Assembly (NCBI RefSeq): GCF_003852405.1
Contig: NZ_QAJM01000003.1
Location: 1-64,000, forward strand
DNA: 64,000 nt
Direction of reading: 5' to 3'
From: Pseudomonas sp. KBW05
Lineage (GTDB): Bacteria; Pseudomonadota; Gammaproteobacteria; Pseudomonadales; Pseudomonadaceae
Shown here: piece by piece, positions 51,832 to 60,011 of the stretch
Position numbering within the stretch: the stretch's first letter is position 1
How the letters are laid out: every line of letters starts with the position of its first letter
Made by a program: the position numbers and the translations under genes
Notes under the pieces: generated by a model
The model's input: only the letters and a program-made list of their open reading frames with translations
What the model was told of the DNA's origin: nothing
Databases searched by the model: none

Positions 51832-52615
51832 GCACCAAGTAGCCGGCACTGGCGGCTTGCTGCTGGTAGTCCAGGAGCACTTGGTAGTCGTCTTCGCTGG
51901 CTGGCAAGACTTCCCGCACCCCCAGGGTTTCCACGACCTGCGGCAAATCCTGCAACGCCAGGTTCATCGCCTCACGAATCCTTGCGACCTGCGCATCGCT
52001 CAAGCCCAGCGGGCCGATATAGGGCAGCGTCGGGCTCGGCGCGCTGCGGGTGACGAGGCGCAGCCCTGCGACTTCGTCAGGGGCGAAGCGCGCGAGGTAG
52101 TCGTAGGTGACGCTGTCGATGGCGCCGAGGTCAGCGCGGTTTTCCCGCAGCCAGCGCAAGCTCTCGCGGTGGGCGCCGCTGATGGCGACGCTGGCAAAGA
52201 AACGGCCGTCGCGTTGCCAAGGGGCCAAGCGTTCGCGCAGCAGGTTCATGCCGCTGTTGGAGTCGTGGCCGTTGATCACGCCACGGCTGTTGTAGAAATC
52301 GGCCAAGGTGCTGCGCGGGTTGTCGGCCTGGGTCAGCAGCAGGCTGCAATGTTCACCCTGGCTGCTGTGGGCGAGTTCATAGCGGGGACGGCCAATGACG
52401 CGGACCTGGCCGCGCAGCTGGGTCATCAGCGGATAGCCGCAGGTTTGGCTCACAAGCAGTTCGGGGGCAAGCCACAGGCTGCGCAGGTCCAGATGATCGG
52501 CGTTGCGACGTTTGAGACCCAGCCGTTCGAAGATACGCGCCAGCCACTCTTGGTTGGCGTGTTGGATTGGCTCGGGCGCCACATACATCAGCAACTCGGC
52601 GTAGTGCTCACTCAT
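51824..52615 (-). CDS. PhnD-like substrate-binding-fold protein without signal peptide
   Basis: 263 aa. A periplasmic-binding-protein type 2 fold of the phosphate/phosphonate group: LLVSQTCGYPLMTQL, VINGHDSNSGMNLL, VAISGAHRESLRWLRENRAD and LGAIDSVTYDYLARF. The N-terminus MSEHYAELLMYVAP is not a signal peptide, so the protein is probably cytoplasmic and acts as a ligand-binding or enzymatic domain instead of an ABC-transport partner. It starts 9 bp after the desaturase stop, so both are co-transcribed. Confidence 0.8.
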   Translation of the reverse strand: MSEHYAELLMYVAPEPIQHANQEWLARIFERLGLKRRNADHLDLRSLWLAPELLVSQTCGYPLMTQLRGQVRVIGRPRYELAHSSQGEHCSLLLTQADNPRSTLADFYNSRGVINGHDSNSGMNLLRERLAPWQRDGRFFASVAISGAHRESLRWLRENRADLGAIDSVTYDYLARFAPDEVAGLRLVTRSAPSPTLPYIGPLGLSDAQVARIREAMNLALQDLPQVVETLGVREVLPASEDDYQVLLDYQQQAASAGYLVLK

Positions 52616-52624
52616 GCTTGTCTC

Positions 52625-53554
52625 TCATGCAAAAGGATGGCGCGGGCTGTCGATGGCCTTGAGGGCGTGGCGGCTGATCAACTGCCCGTAGCCCTGCACC
52701 AGGAAACCACCGCTGCGCGCCAGCCACTGCTCGCGGCGGGCACGGTAGACCGTGGGCAGAAAATACCAGGGCAGCTTCGGCAAGTCGTGGTGCACCAGGT
52801 GCAGGTTGTTATTGAGGAACAACCAGGACCAGGGCCAGGCCGCTTCGTTAAGCACGGTACGTTGCTCGGGTTGCGGGTGCGGGCGATGTTCATAGTAGGA
52901 ACGGATCGACGCCAGGGACAGCGCCGGCACGCTGACCAGCAGCAGGTAATGCCACACCGACAGTGCGCTGTAGTGGGCGATGAAACCCAGCATCAACAGG
53001 GTGATGGCGCCATGGGTCAACCACATCGGCCAGGCCTGGGGCAGGCGCCGCCATTCATGGCGCGTCAGGCGTGCTATTGCCAACGGCGCAGCCAAGAGGA
53101 CGCGACCGAGTAGGGTCTTGGTCAACCAATGGATGCCGCGTTCGAACAGTGAGCTGTGGTCCCACTGCTGTTGGTTGAGGTAGCGGCTTTCCGGGTCGAT
53201 GCCCGGCAGGGTCAGGTCGTCGTCGTTGTGGTGCAGCAGGTGGCTGTCGCGGTACAGGGTGTAGGGGTACCAGACGGCGAACGGCGCGTAACCGAGGAGT
53301 TTGTTGAGCAGCAGCGAACGGGTGGGATGGCCGTGGAGCAATTCGTGCTGCACCGACAACCACAGCGTCACCAGCGGGATCAGCAATAGGATGCTCAGCC
53401 ACAGGCCCAGCCAATGGCTGCCAAGGATCACGGCAAACCAGCCGGCATACACGCCGATCAGCAGCAGCCAGGTCGGCCATTCGGTCTTGGCGGTGAAGCT
53501 GTGCGCCAGGGCTTGGATTTCCTGGCGGTGGTTCGGGTCAAGGTAGTGGGCCAT
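52625..53554 (-). CDS. Fatty acid desaturase-family membrane di-iron enzyme
   Basis: 309 aa. Three histidine boxes (HELLHGH, HLLHH, HLVHHDLP) and about four to five hydrophobic spans match the membrane desaturase/hydroxylase family. Substrate unknown; such enzymes act on fatty acyl chains, alkanes or related lipids. It is preceded by a copy of the 29-bp motif and a leader hairpin, followed by the PhnD-like gene. Confidence 0.85.
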   Translation of the reverse strand: MAHYLDPNHRQEIQALAHSFTAKTEWPTWLLLIGVYAGWFAVILGSHWLGLWLSILLLIPLVTLWLSVQHELLHGHPTRSLLLNKLLGYAPFAVWYPYTLYRDSHLLHHNDDDLTLPGIDPESRYLNQQQWDHSSLFERGIHWLTKTLLGRVLLAAPLAIARLTRHEWRRLPQAWPMWLTHGAITLLMLGFIAHYSALSVWHYLLLVSVPALSLASIRSYYEHRPHPQPEQRTVLNEAAWPWSWLFLNNNLHLVHHDLPKLPWYFLPTVYRARREQWLARSGGFLVQGYGQLISRHALKAIDSPRHPFA

Positions 53555-53562
53555 CGTCAGCT

Positions 53563-53585
53563 CAGAGCAGGTGTTTCCTGCTCTG
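53563..53585 (-). promoter_or_regulatory. Leader hairpin before the desaturase gene
   Basis: CAGAGCAGG (minus strand) and CCTGCTCTG form a perfect 9-bp stem with a 5-nt loop, ending 8 nt before the ATG. Its loop-side GGA may make it a post-transcriptional control site. Confidence 0.45.
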
Positions 53586-53593
53586 TGCCGTGA

Positions 53594-53622
53594 CGCGGGA
53601 AAATCTTGCAGATCATTTGGTT
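53594..53622 (-). promoter_or_regulatory. Shared ECF-promoter-like motif, desaturase copy
   Basis: Minus strand AACCAAATGATCTGCAAG, through to TTCCCGCG; differs from the receptor copy at only three of 29 positions. It is 40 bp before the desaturase ATG. Confidence 0.65.
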
Positions 53623-53635
53623 CTAAGTTTGGAAC

Positions 53636-53752
53636 TCAATGGCCGAACAAGCCGCTCTCGGACTTCTTGGCTTTCTTGTCGGCGCGTTTTTCATCGGCGG
53701 TCTTTGCCGGTTTTTTCTTCGCGGCTTTCTTTGAATCCATACCTTTGGCCAT
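53636..53752 (-). CDS. Lysine-rich microprotein
   Basis: 38 aa, beginning MAKGMDSKKAAKKKPAKTAD. Nearly half of the residues are Lys or Ala, which is typical of nucleic-acid- or ribosome-associated tails. GGAG sits 8 nt before the ATG at 53752. It recalls a small Pseudomonas protein of this pattern; function unknown. The longer open frame around it is not otherwise coding. Confidence 0.6.
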   Translation of the reverse strand: MAKGMDSKKAAKKKPAKTADEKRADKKAKKSESGLFGH

Positions 53753-53855
53753 GATGCATGCTCCACTGACAGTGAATGTAACAGTGGGTATACCACCTAT
53801 TGCCCGGCAGAAGGCGCTTATAATCGCGCCCCCTTTCTCACGCCTCCTGAACACC

Positions 53856-54293
53856 ATGCCCGAGTTGACCATCGATCTGCTGGCAGAGCCCCTGTGGCCG
53901 CTGCTGAACAAGTTTTATCGCAGCCACAATTCGTCGATGAAGGCGCTCAAGGGCGGGCGTTTGTGGGTCGCACGCGATGGCGAGATCGTCGCCGGCCTGT
54001 GCCTGACGCCCGTCGTGGGCGGGCAGTGGTTGACTGGGGTTTTTGTCGACCCGGCGTATCGCGGCCAGGGCTTGGCGGCGAAGTTGATTCTTCAAGCGGC
54101 TGCGGAGGGTGAAGGCACGCTGTGGTTGCTGTGCCATCCGGATCTGGAGGGGCTTTACCAGCGCATGGGTTTTACCCAGGACACGCTGCTGCCCCAATCC
54201 CTCAGCGAACGGCTGGTGCGCTACAAGCGCAACAAGCCGATGATCGCCATGGGCTTAGAACGTTTGGTGAGGTCGACCGCGGATAATGTGTGA
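53856..54293 (+). CDS. GNAT family N-acetyltransferase
   Basis: 145 aa. Acetyl-CoA motif VFVDPAYRGQGLAAKLILQA and a GNAT end GLYQRMGF. The ATG at 53856 gives the conserved start MPELTIDLLAEPLWPLLNKF; a longer open frame upstream runs antisense to the Lys-rich gene and is rejected. Substrate unknown. Confidence 0.85.
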   Translation: MPELTIDLLAEPLWPLLNKFYRSHNSSMKALKGGRLWVARDGEIVAGLCLTPVVGGQWLTGVFVDPAYRGQGLAAKLILQAAAEGEGTLWLLCHPDLEGLYQRMGFTQDTLLPQSLSERLVRYKRNKPMIAMGLERLVRSTADNV

Positions 54294-54353
54294 TCGGCCG
54301 ATCGAGGGCCCATGCTAGCCTCGGCGGCACAGTGGCCCACTTTTCGGATGATC

Positions 54354-55172
54354 ATGAAAACGACGTTTGCAGCGCTGTCCCTTACCGCCCTCCTCTTCCC
54401 GACTTTCAGCCAGGCCGCCGACGCGCCCATCAGCGCCCAGCAGTACGCCAGCGTGCTCGCCGGCAACTGGCGCGACCCGGCCAACAGCGCCCGCGATGGG
54501 TATCGCCACCCACAGCAGACCCTGGCGTTTTTCGGCCTGGGCGCCAAACAGACGGTGATCGAAATCACCCCCGGCGGCGGTTGGTACAGCGAACTGCTGG
54601 CGCCATTACTCAACGATCACGGGCACTATGTCGCTGCCGTACAAGCCGCGAGCAGCAGTGCCTACGCGCGTACGTCCGAAGAAAACCTGAAGAAGAAGTT
54701 TGCGGCGGACCCGGCGCGGTATGGCAAGGCACAGGTGGTCGAGTTCGAGCCCAAGGCGCCGGTGTTTGGCCAGCCGGGGTCGGCGGATGCAGTGCTGACT
54801 TTTCGTAACGTGCATAACTGGGTGGAGGCAGGCACCGCGCCAGCCACGTTCAGTGCGTTTTATGCCGTGTTGAAACCGGGTGGTGTGCTGGGCGTGGAAG
54901 ATCATCGAGCCAAGGACGGGGCGGATCTTGCGGCGATCAAGGACACGGGTTACCTGACCACGGCCCAGGTGGTGAAGCTGGCCACCGATGCCGGGTTCAA
55001 GCTGGCGGCGCAGAGTGAAGTGAACGCCAACCCGAAGGACACCAAGGATTACCCGGCCGGGGTGTGGACGTTGCCGCCGACGTTGCGGTTGGGGGAGCAG
55101 GATAAGGCCAGGTATGTGGCGATTGGCGAGTCGGATCGGATGACGTTGCGGTTCGTCAAACCTGCGAAATAA
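54354..55172 (+). CDS. Exported SAM-methyltransferase-fold protein
   Basis: 272 aa. An N-terminal signal peptide (MKTTFAALSLTALLFPTFSQ, then AADAP) precedes a Rossmann-like methyltransferase fold: the motif-I-like EITPGGGWYSELLAPLLNDH, VLTFRNVHNWVEAG and LKPGGVLGVEDHRAK. SAM is not expected in the periplasm, so activity there is uncertain. The ATG at 54354 (or 54348, two codons upstream) begins the signal peptide. Confidence 0.8.
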   Translation: MKTTFAALSLTALLFPTFSQAADAPISAQQYASVLAGNWRDPANSARDGYRHPQQTLAFFGLGAKQTVIEITPGGGWYSELLAPLLNDHGHYVAAVQAASSSAYARTSEENLKKKFAADPARYGKAQVVEFEPKAPVFGQPGSADAVLTFRNVHNWVEAGTAPATFSAFYAVLKPGGVLGVEDHRAKDGADLAAIKDTGYLTTAQVVKLATDAGFKLAAQSEVNANPKDTKDYPAGVWTLPPTLRLGEQDKARYVAIGESDRMTLRFVKPAK

Positions 55173-55194
55173 CCCGAACTGAACGCGGACCAAA

Positions 55195-55283
55195 TGTGGG
55201 AGCGGGCTTGCTCGCGAATGCGGTGGATCAGTCAACTTATGTGTGGCTGACACACCGCATTCGCGAGCAAGCCCGCTCCCACA
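55195..55283. repeat. REP inverted pair
   Basis: Standard pair between convergent methyltransferase-like and def genes. Confidence 0.92.
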
Positions 55284-55307
55284 TTTGGATCTCTGTATTT
55301 CTGGGGG

Positions 55308-55847
55308 TTAATCGTCGGCAGTGGGATCCATGTCGGGAAACATCACTTCGATAAAGCCGAACTTAGTGAAATCGGTGATCCGCGACGGGTACAACCGCCC
55401 GATCAGGTGATCGCACTCGTGCTGCACCACCCGCGCATGGAAACCCTCGGCAATCCGTACGATCGGCTCGCCCTTGGGGTCGAAACCTTCGTAGCGGATC
55501 TGCTGGTAACGGTTCACCGCCCCGCGCAAACCGGGCACGGACAGGCAACCTTCATAGCCCTCTTCCAGCACCGGACTCAACGGCGTGATCAGCGGGTTGA
55601 TCAGGATGGTCTGCGGCACCGGCGGCGCGTCCGGGTAGCGTTCGCTGGCCTCGAAACCAAAGATCACCAGTTGCAGGTCAACGCCGATCTGCGGCGCGGC
55701 CAGGCCAACACCGCCGACGTGTTCCATGGTCTGGAACATGTCGTCGATCAATTGCCACAGCTCGGGGCTGTCGAACATTTCCGGGGGCACCGGTGGCGCG
55801 ATACGCAGCAGGCGCTCGTCACCCATTTTCAGGATTTCACGGATCAT
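55308..55847 (-). CDS. def: Peptide deformylase
   Basis: 179 aa metalloenzyme removing the N-formyl group from nascent proteins. All three motifs are present: [21 protein letters not shown] and [12 protein letters not shown]. The C-terminal region ([17 protein letters not shown]) is of the Gram-negative secondary-paralogue type; pseudomonads usually carry more than one def gene. Three bases separate it from the upstream BrkB gene stop, so both are one unit. Confidence 0.93.
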   Translation of the reverse strand: MIREILKMGDERLLRIAPPVPPEMFDSPELWQLIDDMFQTMEHVGGVGLAAPQIGVDLQLVIFGFEASERYPDAPPVPQTILINPLITPLSPVLEEGYEGCLSVPGLRGAVNRYQQIRYEGFDPKGEPIVRIAEGFHARVVQHECDHLIGRLYPSRITDFTKFGFIEVMFPDMDPTADD

Positions 55848-55850
55848 CGA

Positions 55851-56795
55851 TCAGACTTCATCAGTGGTGGGCTTGGAGTGGTCCCGGCCGAGGCCCGAGA
55901 CATGTTGTTTTTCCTGCGGCGGCTCATCGAAATCCTTGGCACCCGGCGCCTTGCCTTCGGCCGACATGTGTTCGATCACCGCATTCATTTCCGCCCCCAG
56001 CAGCAACACCGCGGCGGAAATATAGAAGTACAGCAGCAACACAATGATCGCACCGATACTGCCATACATGGCGTTGTAGTCGGCGAAGGTTTTTACGTAG
56101 TAGCCAAAGCCCAGGGACGCGACGATCCACACCACCACCGCCAACACGGAGCCTGGGGTGATAAAGCGGAATTTCTGCTTCACGTCGGGCATCACGTAGT
56201 ACATGAGTGCCACAGCGAACATCAGCAGGATCACGATCAGCGGCCAACGCAAGATGGTCCACAGGGTGACCACGAACTCCTGCATGCCGATCTGCCCGGC
56301 CAGCCACTCCATCACTTGCGGACCAAGCACCATCAATGCGGCGGCGGCCAGCAGCATGCCGGCGATACCCACGGTGTAGAAGATCGATAGCGGAAAGCGC
56401 TTCCAGATCGGCCGGCCTTCGACCACGTCATAGGCGGCGTTCATCGCGCTCATCATCAGGCGTACGCCGGCCGATGCGGTCCACAGGGCAATCACGATAC
56501 CCACCGAGAGCAGGCCGCCCTTGGATTGCTGCAACTGGTCGATCACCGGGTTGACCTGCTCCAGGGCCTGGGGCGGCAACACCAGCTCCGACTGCAGGCG
56601 CAGCCAGGTGAAGAAATCGGGCAGGTGCAGGAAACCAATCAGGGCGATGAGGAACAGCAGGAAAGGAAACAGCGAGAACAGCATCTGGTAGGCCAACGCC
56701 GAGGCGTAGGTGGACATCTCGTCATCGACAAACTCTTTGACGGTGCGCACCAGTACTTTGTGGAGCTTGAGGCCGTTGAGGACCGGAAAAATCAT
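55851..56795 (-). CDS. YihY/BrkB family membrane protein
   Basis: 314 aa with about six membrane spans. YihY-like features include MSTYASALAYQMLFSLFPFL, LWTASAGVRLMMSAMNAAYD and FVTLWTILRWPLIVILL-type spans near 145-175, then a charged cytoplasmic tail ending in HVSGLGRDHSKPTTDEV. The family is linked to envelope permeability and was once called ribonuclease BN in error. It is the upstream member of a def-containing pair. Confidence 0.88.
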   Translation of the reverse strand: MIFPVLNGLKLHKVLVRTVKEFVDDEMSTYASALAYQMLFSLFPFLLFLIALIGFLHLPDFFTWLRLQSELVLPPQALEQVNPVIDQLQQSKGGLLSVGIVIALWTASAGVRLMMSAMNAAYDVVEGRPIWKRFPLSIFYTVGIAGMLLAAAALMVLGPQVMEWLAGQIGMQEFVVTLWTILRWPLIVILLMFAVALMYYVMPDVKQKFRFITPGSVLAVVVWIVASLGFGYYVKTFADYNAMYGSIGAIIVLLLYFYISAAVLLLGAEMNAVIEHMSAEGKAPGAKDFDEPPQEKQHVSGLGRDHSKPTTDEV

Positions 56796-56917
56796 AGCGT
56801 CTCCTTTCGCCGCAAAAAATTGAGTTCAAGGGCGACTCAGGGGCCGTTTTCTACATCAAGGTAGCTTATTTGGCGACCTTGAAACAATTTCGAAACTTTA
56901 ACTGCATCCGGTGACAT

Positions 56918-56942
56918 AAAAACGGCCATCCGTGGATGGCCG
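56918..56942 (-). terminator. Rho-independent terminator after csbD
   Basis: CGGCCATCC and GGATGGCCG (9-bp stem, 2-nt loop) followed on the minus strand by five T residues. It lies directly downstream of the CsbD gene. Confidence 0.85.
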
Positions 56943-56964
56943 CTTTCGCTGCTCAAGTACCCGC

Positions 56965-57150
56965 CTATTTGACGGCTTTCTTGACGGCGTCCTTGGTGTC
57001 GCCAATGGCTTTTTCGACCTGGCCTTTCTTTTCCTGCACCACGCCTTCAGCGCGCAGTTTGTCGTTGCCGGTGACTTTGCCGACGCCTTGCTTGATGTTG
57101 CCAATGGCTTCGTCTTTCAAACCTTTTGCCTTATCCGCTGTGCTGCCCAT
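56965..57150 (-). CDS. CsbD family stress protein
   Basis: 61 aa. [20 protein letters not shown], then [16 protein letters not shown] and [14 protein letters not shown] are the CsbD core. These small soluble proteins are induced in general stress. GGAG 8 nt before the ATG at 57150 sets the start. Confidence 0.92.
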   Translation of the reverse strand: MGSTADKAKGLKDEAIGNIKQGVGKVTGNDKLRAEGVVQEKKGQVEKAIGDTKDAVKKAVK

Positions 57151-57350
57151 GGTATTTCTCCAGAAGAACAATCAAGGGTTTTGGTCATTACCTAGAGATT
57201 GACCCGGCGCTGTCCGGCAGAGTTTCAATTATTTTTCGAGGGGCATTTCATCGCCAGGCGCAGGTTTGGCTTTATGTTTTGCGGCCAACCCACGAGAATG
57301 CCCGGCACATTCAGGCTATAACGCTGAATAACAGATCCCGTAGGAAGGTT

Positions 57351-57728
57351 ATGAAACTCAATAAAGCACAGGCCATCGCCCGCAGAAACACCGAACTGGG
57401 CGGTGCCGTACTCGGCGTCAACAACTGCCACTTCACCGACCTGGACAGCAAGCGCAACATCTGGTGGTTCGACCTGCCGGTGGTGCGTATTGGCGTGGGC
57501 CAGTACGAGTGGATTCACCTGTTGATGCATAACGCCGAGACCGACCAGTTGCTGCACCTGAAGGTGCCGACCGTGTTCCTGCGTGAGCACATCGAAGGGC
57601 TGGTGGTGCGTAATGCGAACAAACGCAAGCCGGAGATTACCCTGGAGCTGAGCGCGGACAAGGATTCGTTCTTGAAGGATGTGCGGCCGGCCGGTGCAGG
57701 CATCAACTTCGCGCAATTTTCCCTGTAA
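57351..57728 (+). CDS. Hypothetical protein
   Basis: 125 aa, not recognised. It has many basic and aromatic residues (IWWFDLPVVRIGVGQYEWIH, LREHIEGLVVRNANKRKPEI) and no signal peptide or membrane span. AGGAAGG is 2-8 nt before the ATG at 57351, which starts MKLNKAQAIARRNTELGG. The upstream part of the open frame is non-homologous. It stands alone between csbD and a REP. Confidence 0.75.
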   Translation: MKLNKAQAIARRNTELGGAVLGVNNCHFTDLDSKRNIWWFDLPVVRIGVGQYEWIHLLMHNAETDQLLHLKVPTVFLREHIEGLVVRNANKRKPEITLELSADKDSFLKDVRPAGAGINFAQFSL

Positions 57729-57742
57729 AAACCGAATCGAAA

Positions 57743-57863
57743 TGTGGGAGCGGGCTTGTGTGGGAGCGGGCTTGCTCGCGAATACGGAGTGTCAGTCGCA
57801 GATGTTTTGACTGATCCACCGCCTTCGCGAGCAAGCCCGCTCCCACACAAGCCAGCTCCCACA
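57743..57863. repeat. REP inverted pair with both heads duplicated
   Basis: TGTGGGAGCGGGCTTG is doubled on the left; on the right the main CCCGCTCCCACA is followed by CAAGCCAGCTCCCACA of the second sub-type. Confidence 0.92.
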
Positions 57864-57901
57864 AGGGATTGCATTTCAAGGCAAGCCAGTCGGCCGGCAT
57901 T

Positions 57902-57929
57902 AAAAAACCCCGCATTCGCGGGGTTTTTT
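57902..57929. terminator. Bidirectional Rho-independent terminator
   Basis: CCCCGC (57908-57913) and GCGGGG (57918-57923) with a 4-nt loop, flanked by six A residues on the left and six T residues on the right. It serves fadD1 on the minus strand and the hypothetical gene on the plus strand. Confidence 0.9.
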
Positions 57930-57935
57930 ATTGGG

Positions 57936-59627
57936 TTACTTCTTCAGGCCGAGCTTCTTCAGCTCTTCATCACGCAACTCGCGACGCAGGATCTTGCCCA
58001 CGTTGGTCGTCGGCAAGGCATCGCGGAATTCCACGAGCTTGGGCACCTTGTAGGCGGTGACGTTGGCACGCATATGCTCCATCACCTGGTCCTTGGTCAA
58101 GGTGGCACCCGGCTTGACCACGATGAAGATCTTGATGATCTCACCGGACTTCTCGTCCGGCACACCGATGGCCGCGCATTGCAGCACGCCCGGCAGGCCG
58201 GCCAGCACGTCTTCCAGCTCATTGGGGTACACGTTGAAGCCCGAAACCAGAATCATGTCCTTCTTGCGGTCGACAATGCGCATGTAGCCGTCCGGCTGGA
58301 TGATCGCGATGTCGCCGGTCTTCAACCAGCCTTCGCTGTCGAGCATCTCGGCGGTGGCGTCTTCACGCTGCCAATAGCCCTTCATCACCTGCGGCCCCTT
58401 CACGCACAGCTCGCCGGTTTCGCCCAGCGGCAGCTCGGTGCCATCATCGGCGATGACTTTGCACACGGTGGACGGCACGGGAATGCCGATAGTGCCGATC
58501 TGGATATGCTGGATCGGGTTCACGGTCGCCACAGGGCTGGTTTCGGTCATGCCGTAGCCTTCGCAGATGCCACAGCCGGTCACGTCCTTCCAACGCTCGG
58601 CGGCTGCCAATTGCAGGGCCATGCCGCCCGACAGGGTGACTTTCAGCGCAGAGAAATCCAGCTTGCGGAACGCCTCGTTGTTGCACAGCGCCACGAACAG
58701 CGTGTTCAGGCCGACAAAGCCGCTGAACTTCCACTTCGACAGTTCCTTGACCATCGCCGGCAGGTCGCGCGGGTTGCTGATCAGGATGTTGTGGTTGCCG
58801 ATCAGCATCATCGCCATGCAATGAAAGGTGAACGCATAGATGTGGTACAGCGGCAGCGGCGTGATCAGGATCTCGCAGCCTTCATTGAGGTTGGAGCCCA
58901 TCAGCGCCTTGCATTGCAGCATGTTGGCGACCAGGTTGCGGTGGGTGAGCATCGCGCCCTTGGCTACGCCGGTGGTGCCACCGGTGTATTGCAGCACCGC
59001 GACATCGCCGCTCGCCGGGCTGGCATCGCTGACCGGTTGGCCGTGCCCCTTGGCCAGCACGTCGTTGAACTTGATCGCGTCTGGCAGGTGATAGGCCGGG
59101 ACCATTTTCTTCACGTACTTGATCACGCTGTTGATCAGCAAGCGCTTGAGCGGCGGCAACAGGTCGGCGACTTCGGTGACGATCACGTGCTTGACGGCGG
59201 TCTTGGGCACGACTTTTTCTGCCAGGTGCGCCATGTTGGCCAGGCAGACCAGGGCCTTGGCGCCAGAGTCGTTGAATTGGTGTTCCATTTCCCGCGCGGT
59301 GTACAGCGGGTTGGTGTTGACCACGATCAGGCCAGCCCGGATAGCACCGAACACGGCGACCGGGTATTGCAGGACGTTGGGCAACTGCACGGCGATGCGG
59401 TCGCCGGGCTTCAAGTCGGTATGCTGTTGCAGGTACGCGGCAAACGCGCCGGACAGTTCGTACAACTCACCGTAGGTGATTGTCTTGCCCAGGTTGCTGA
59501 AAGCCGGTTTGTTGGCGAAGCGCTGGCAGGACTGCTTCAGTACCGCCTGAATATTTGGATACTCGTCTGGATTGATCTCTGGAGCAATCCCGGCGGGGTA
59601 CTTATCCTTCCAAAAGTCTTCGTTCAT
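57936..59627 (-). CDS. fadD1: Long-chain-fatty-acid-CoA ligase FadD1
   Basis: 563 aa acyl-adenylate enzyme. The AMP-binding motif YTGGTTGVAKGAMLTHRN, then GYGMTETSP, KTGDIAIIQPDGYMRIVDRK and KDMILVSGFNVYPNELED are all intact. It activates long-chain fatty acids to acyl-CoA on the inner membrane for beta-oxidation. Gene order (fadD1, fadD2, hydrolase, MaoC) matches what I recall of P. aeruginosa PA3299-PA3302. GAGGAG is about 9 nt before the ATG. Confidence 0.92.
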   Translation of the reverse strand: MNEDFWKDKYPAGIAPEINPDEYPNIQAVLKQSCQRFANKPAFSNLGKTITYGELYELSGAFAAYLQQHTDLKPGDRIAVQLPNVLQYPVAVFGAIRAGLIVVNTNPLYTAREMEHQFNDSGAKALVCLANMAHLAEKVVPKTAVKHVIVTEVADLLPPLKRLLINSVIKYVKKMVPAYHLPDAIKFNDVLAKGHGQPVSDASPASGDVAVLQYTGGTTGVAKGAMLTHRNLVANMLQCKALMGSNLNEGCEILITPLPLYHIYAFTFHCMAMMLIGNHNILISNPRDLPAMVKELSKWKFSGFVGLNTLFVALCNNEAFRKLDFSALKVTLSGGMALQLAAAERWKDVTGCGICEGYGMTETSPVATVNPIQHIQIGTIGIPVPSTVCKVIADDGTELPLGETGELCVKGPQVMKGYWQREDATAEMLDSEGWLKTGDIAIIQPDGYMRIVDRKKDMILVSGFNVYPNELEDVLAGLPGVLQCAAIGVPDEKSGEIIKIFIVVKPGATLTKDQVMEHMRANVTAYKVPKLVEFRDALPTTNVGKILRRELRDEELKKLGLKK

Positions 59628-59660
59628 GGAAGCCCACTCCTCAGCGACGCGAATTCATCA

Positions 59661-59675
59661 TCGCATTTGATGCGA
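59661..59675. promoter_or_regulatory. Inverted repeat in the fadD1 leader
   Basis: TCGCATTTGATGCGA has 6-bp arms and a 3-bp centre, just downstream (minus strand) of a TAATAAT-type -10. It may be an operator or leader hairpin. It does not match the PsrA consensus. The rest of the 384-bp fadD1-fadD2 gap has an AT-rich stretch (59780-59880) and a REP, and no gene. Confidence 0.4.
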
Positions 59676-59902
59676 TTATTATTGGTGTATGTTTTTTTAG
59701 GTGAATCTGGCGCTTTCAAGCAGGCCGAGACGTCACAAAGCGCGCCGAGAGTAGCAGCTTTGCCAAGGGCCGCCTAGAGCCAAACGCAGGCCCCACAGTC
59801 ATATTCGCGACTGTCCTACAATATTTGGTCACACTATAAACAACACCTAATTACCCCAAAAAAATGCTCTGGAATAGGCCTTTCAGGACAACACAAAGCA
59901 AA

Positions 59903-59992
59903 TGTGGGAGCGGGCTTGCTCGCGAAAGCGGTGTGCCAGTCACCCAATATGTCGACTGATACACCGCTTTCGCGAGCAAGCCCGCTCCCACA
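59903..59992. repeat. REP inverted pair
   Basis: Standard pair between fadD2 (whose end it follows) and the fadD1 leader, followed by a T-rich run. Confidence 0.92.
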
Positions 59993-60011
59993 TTTTTTAC
60001 CCTATTTCAAA

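Noticed and set aside
57744-59777. A 677-codon open frame antisense to fadD1
   Set aside because: It starts inside a REP and has no homologous domain; fadD1 is complete on the other strand.
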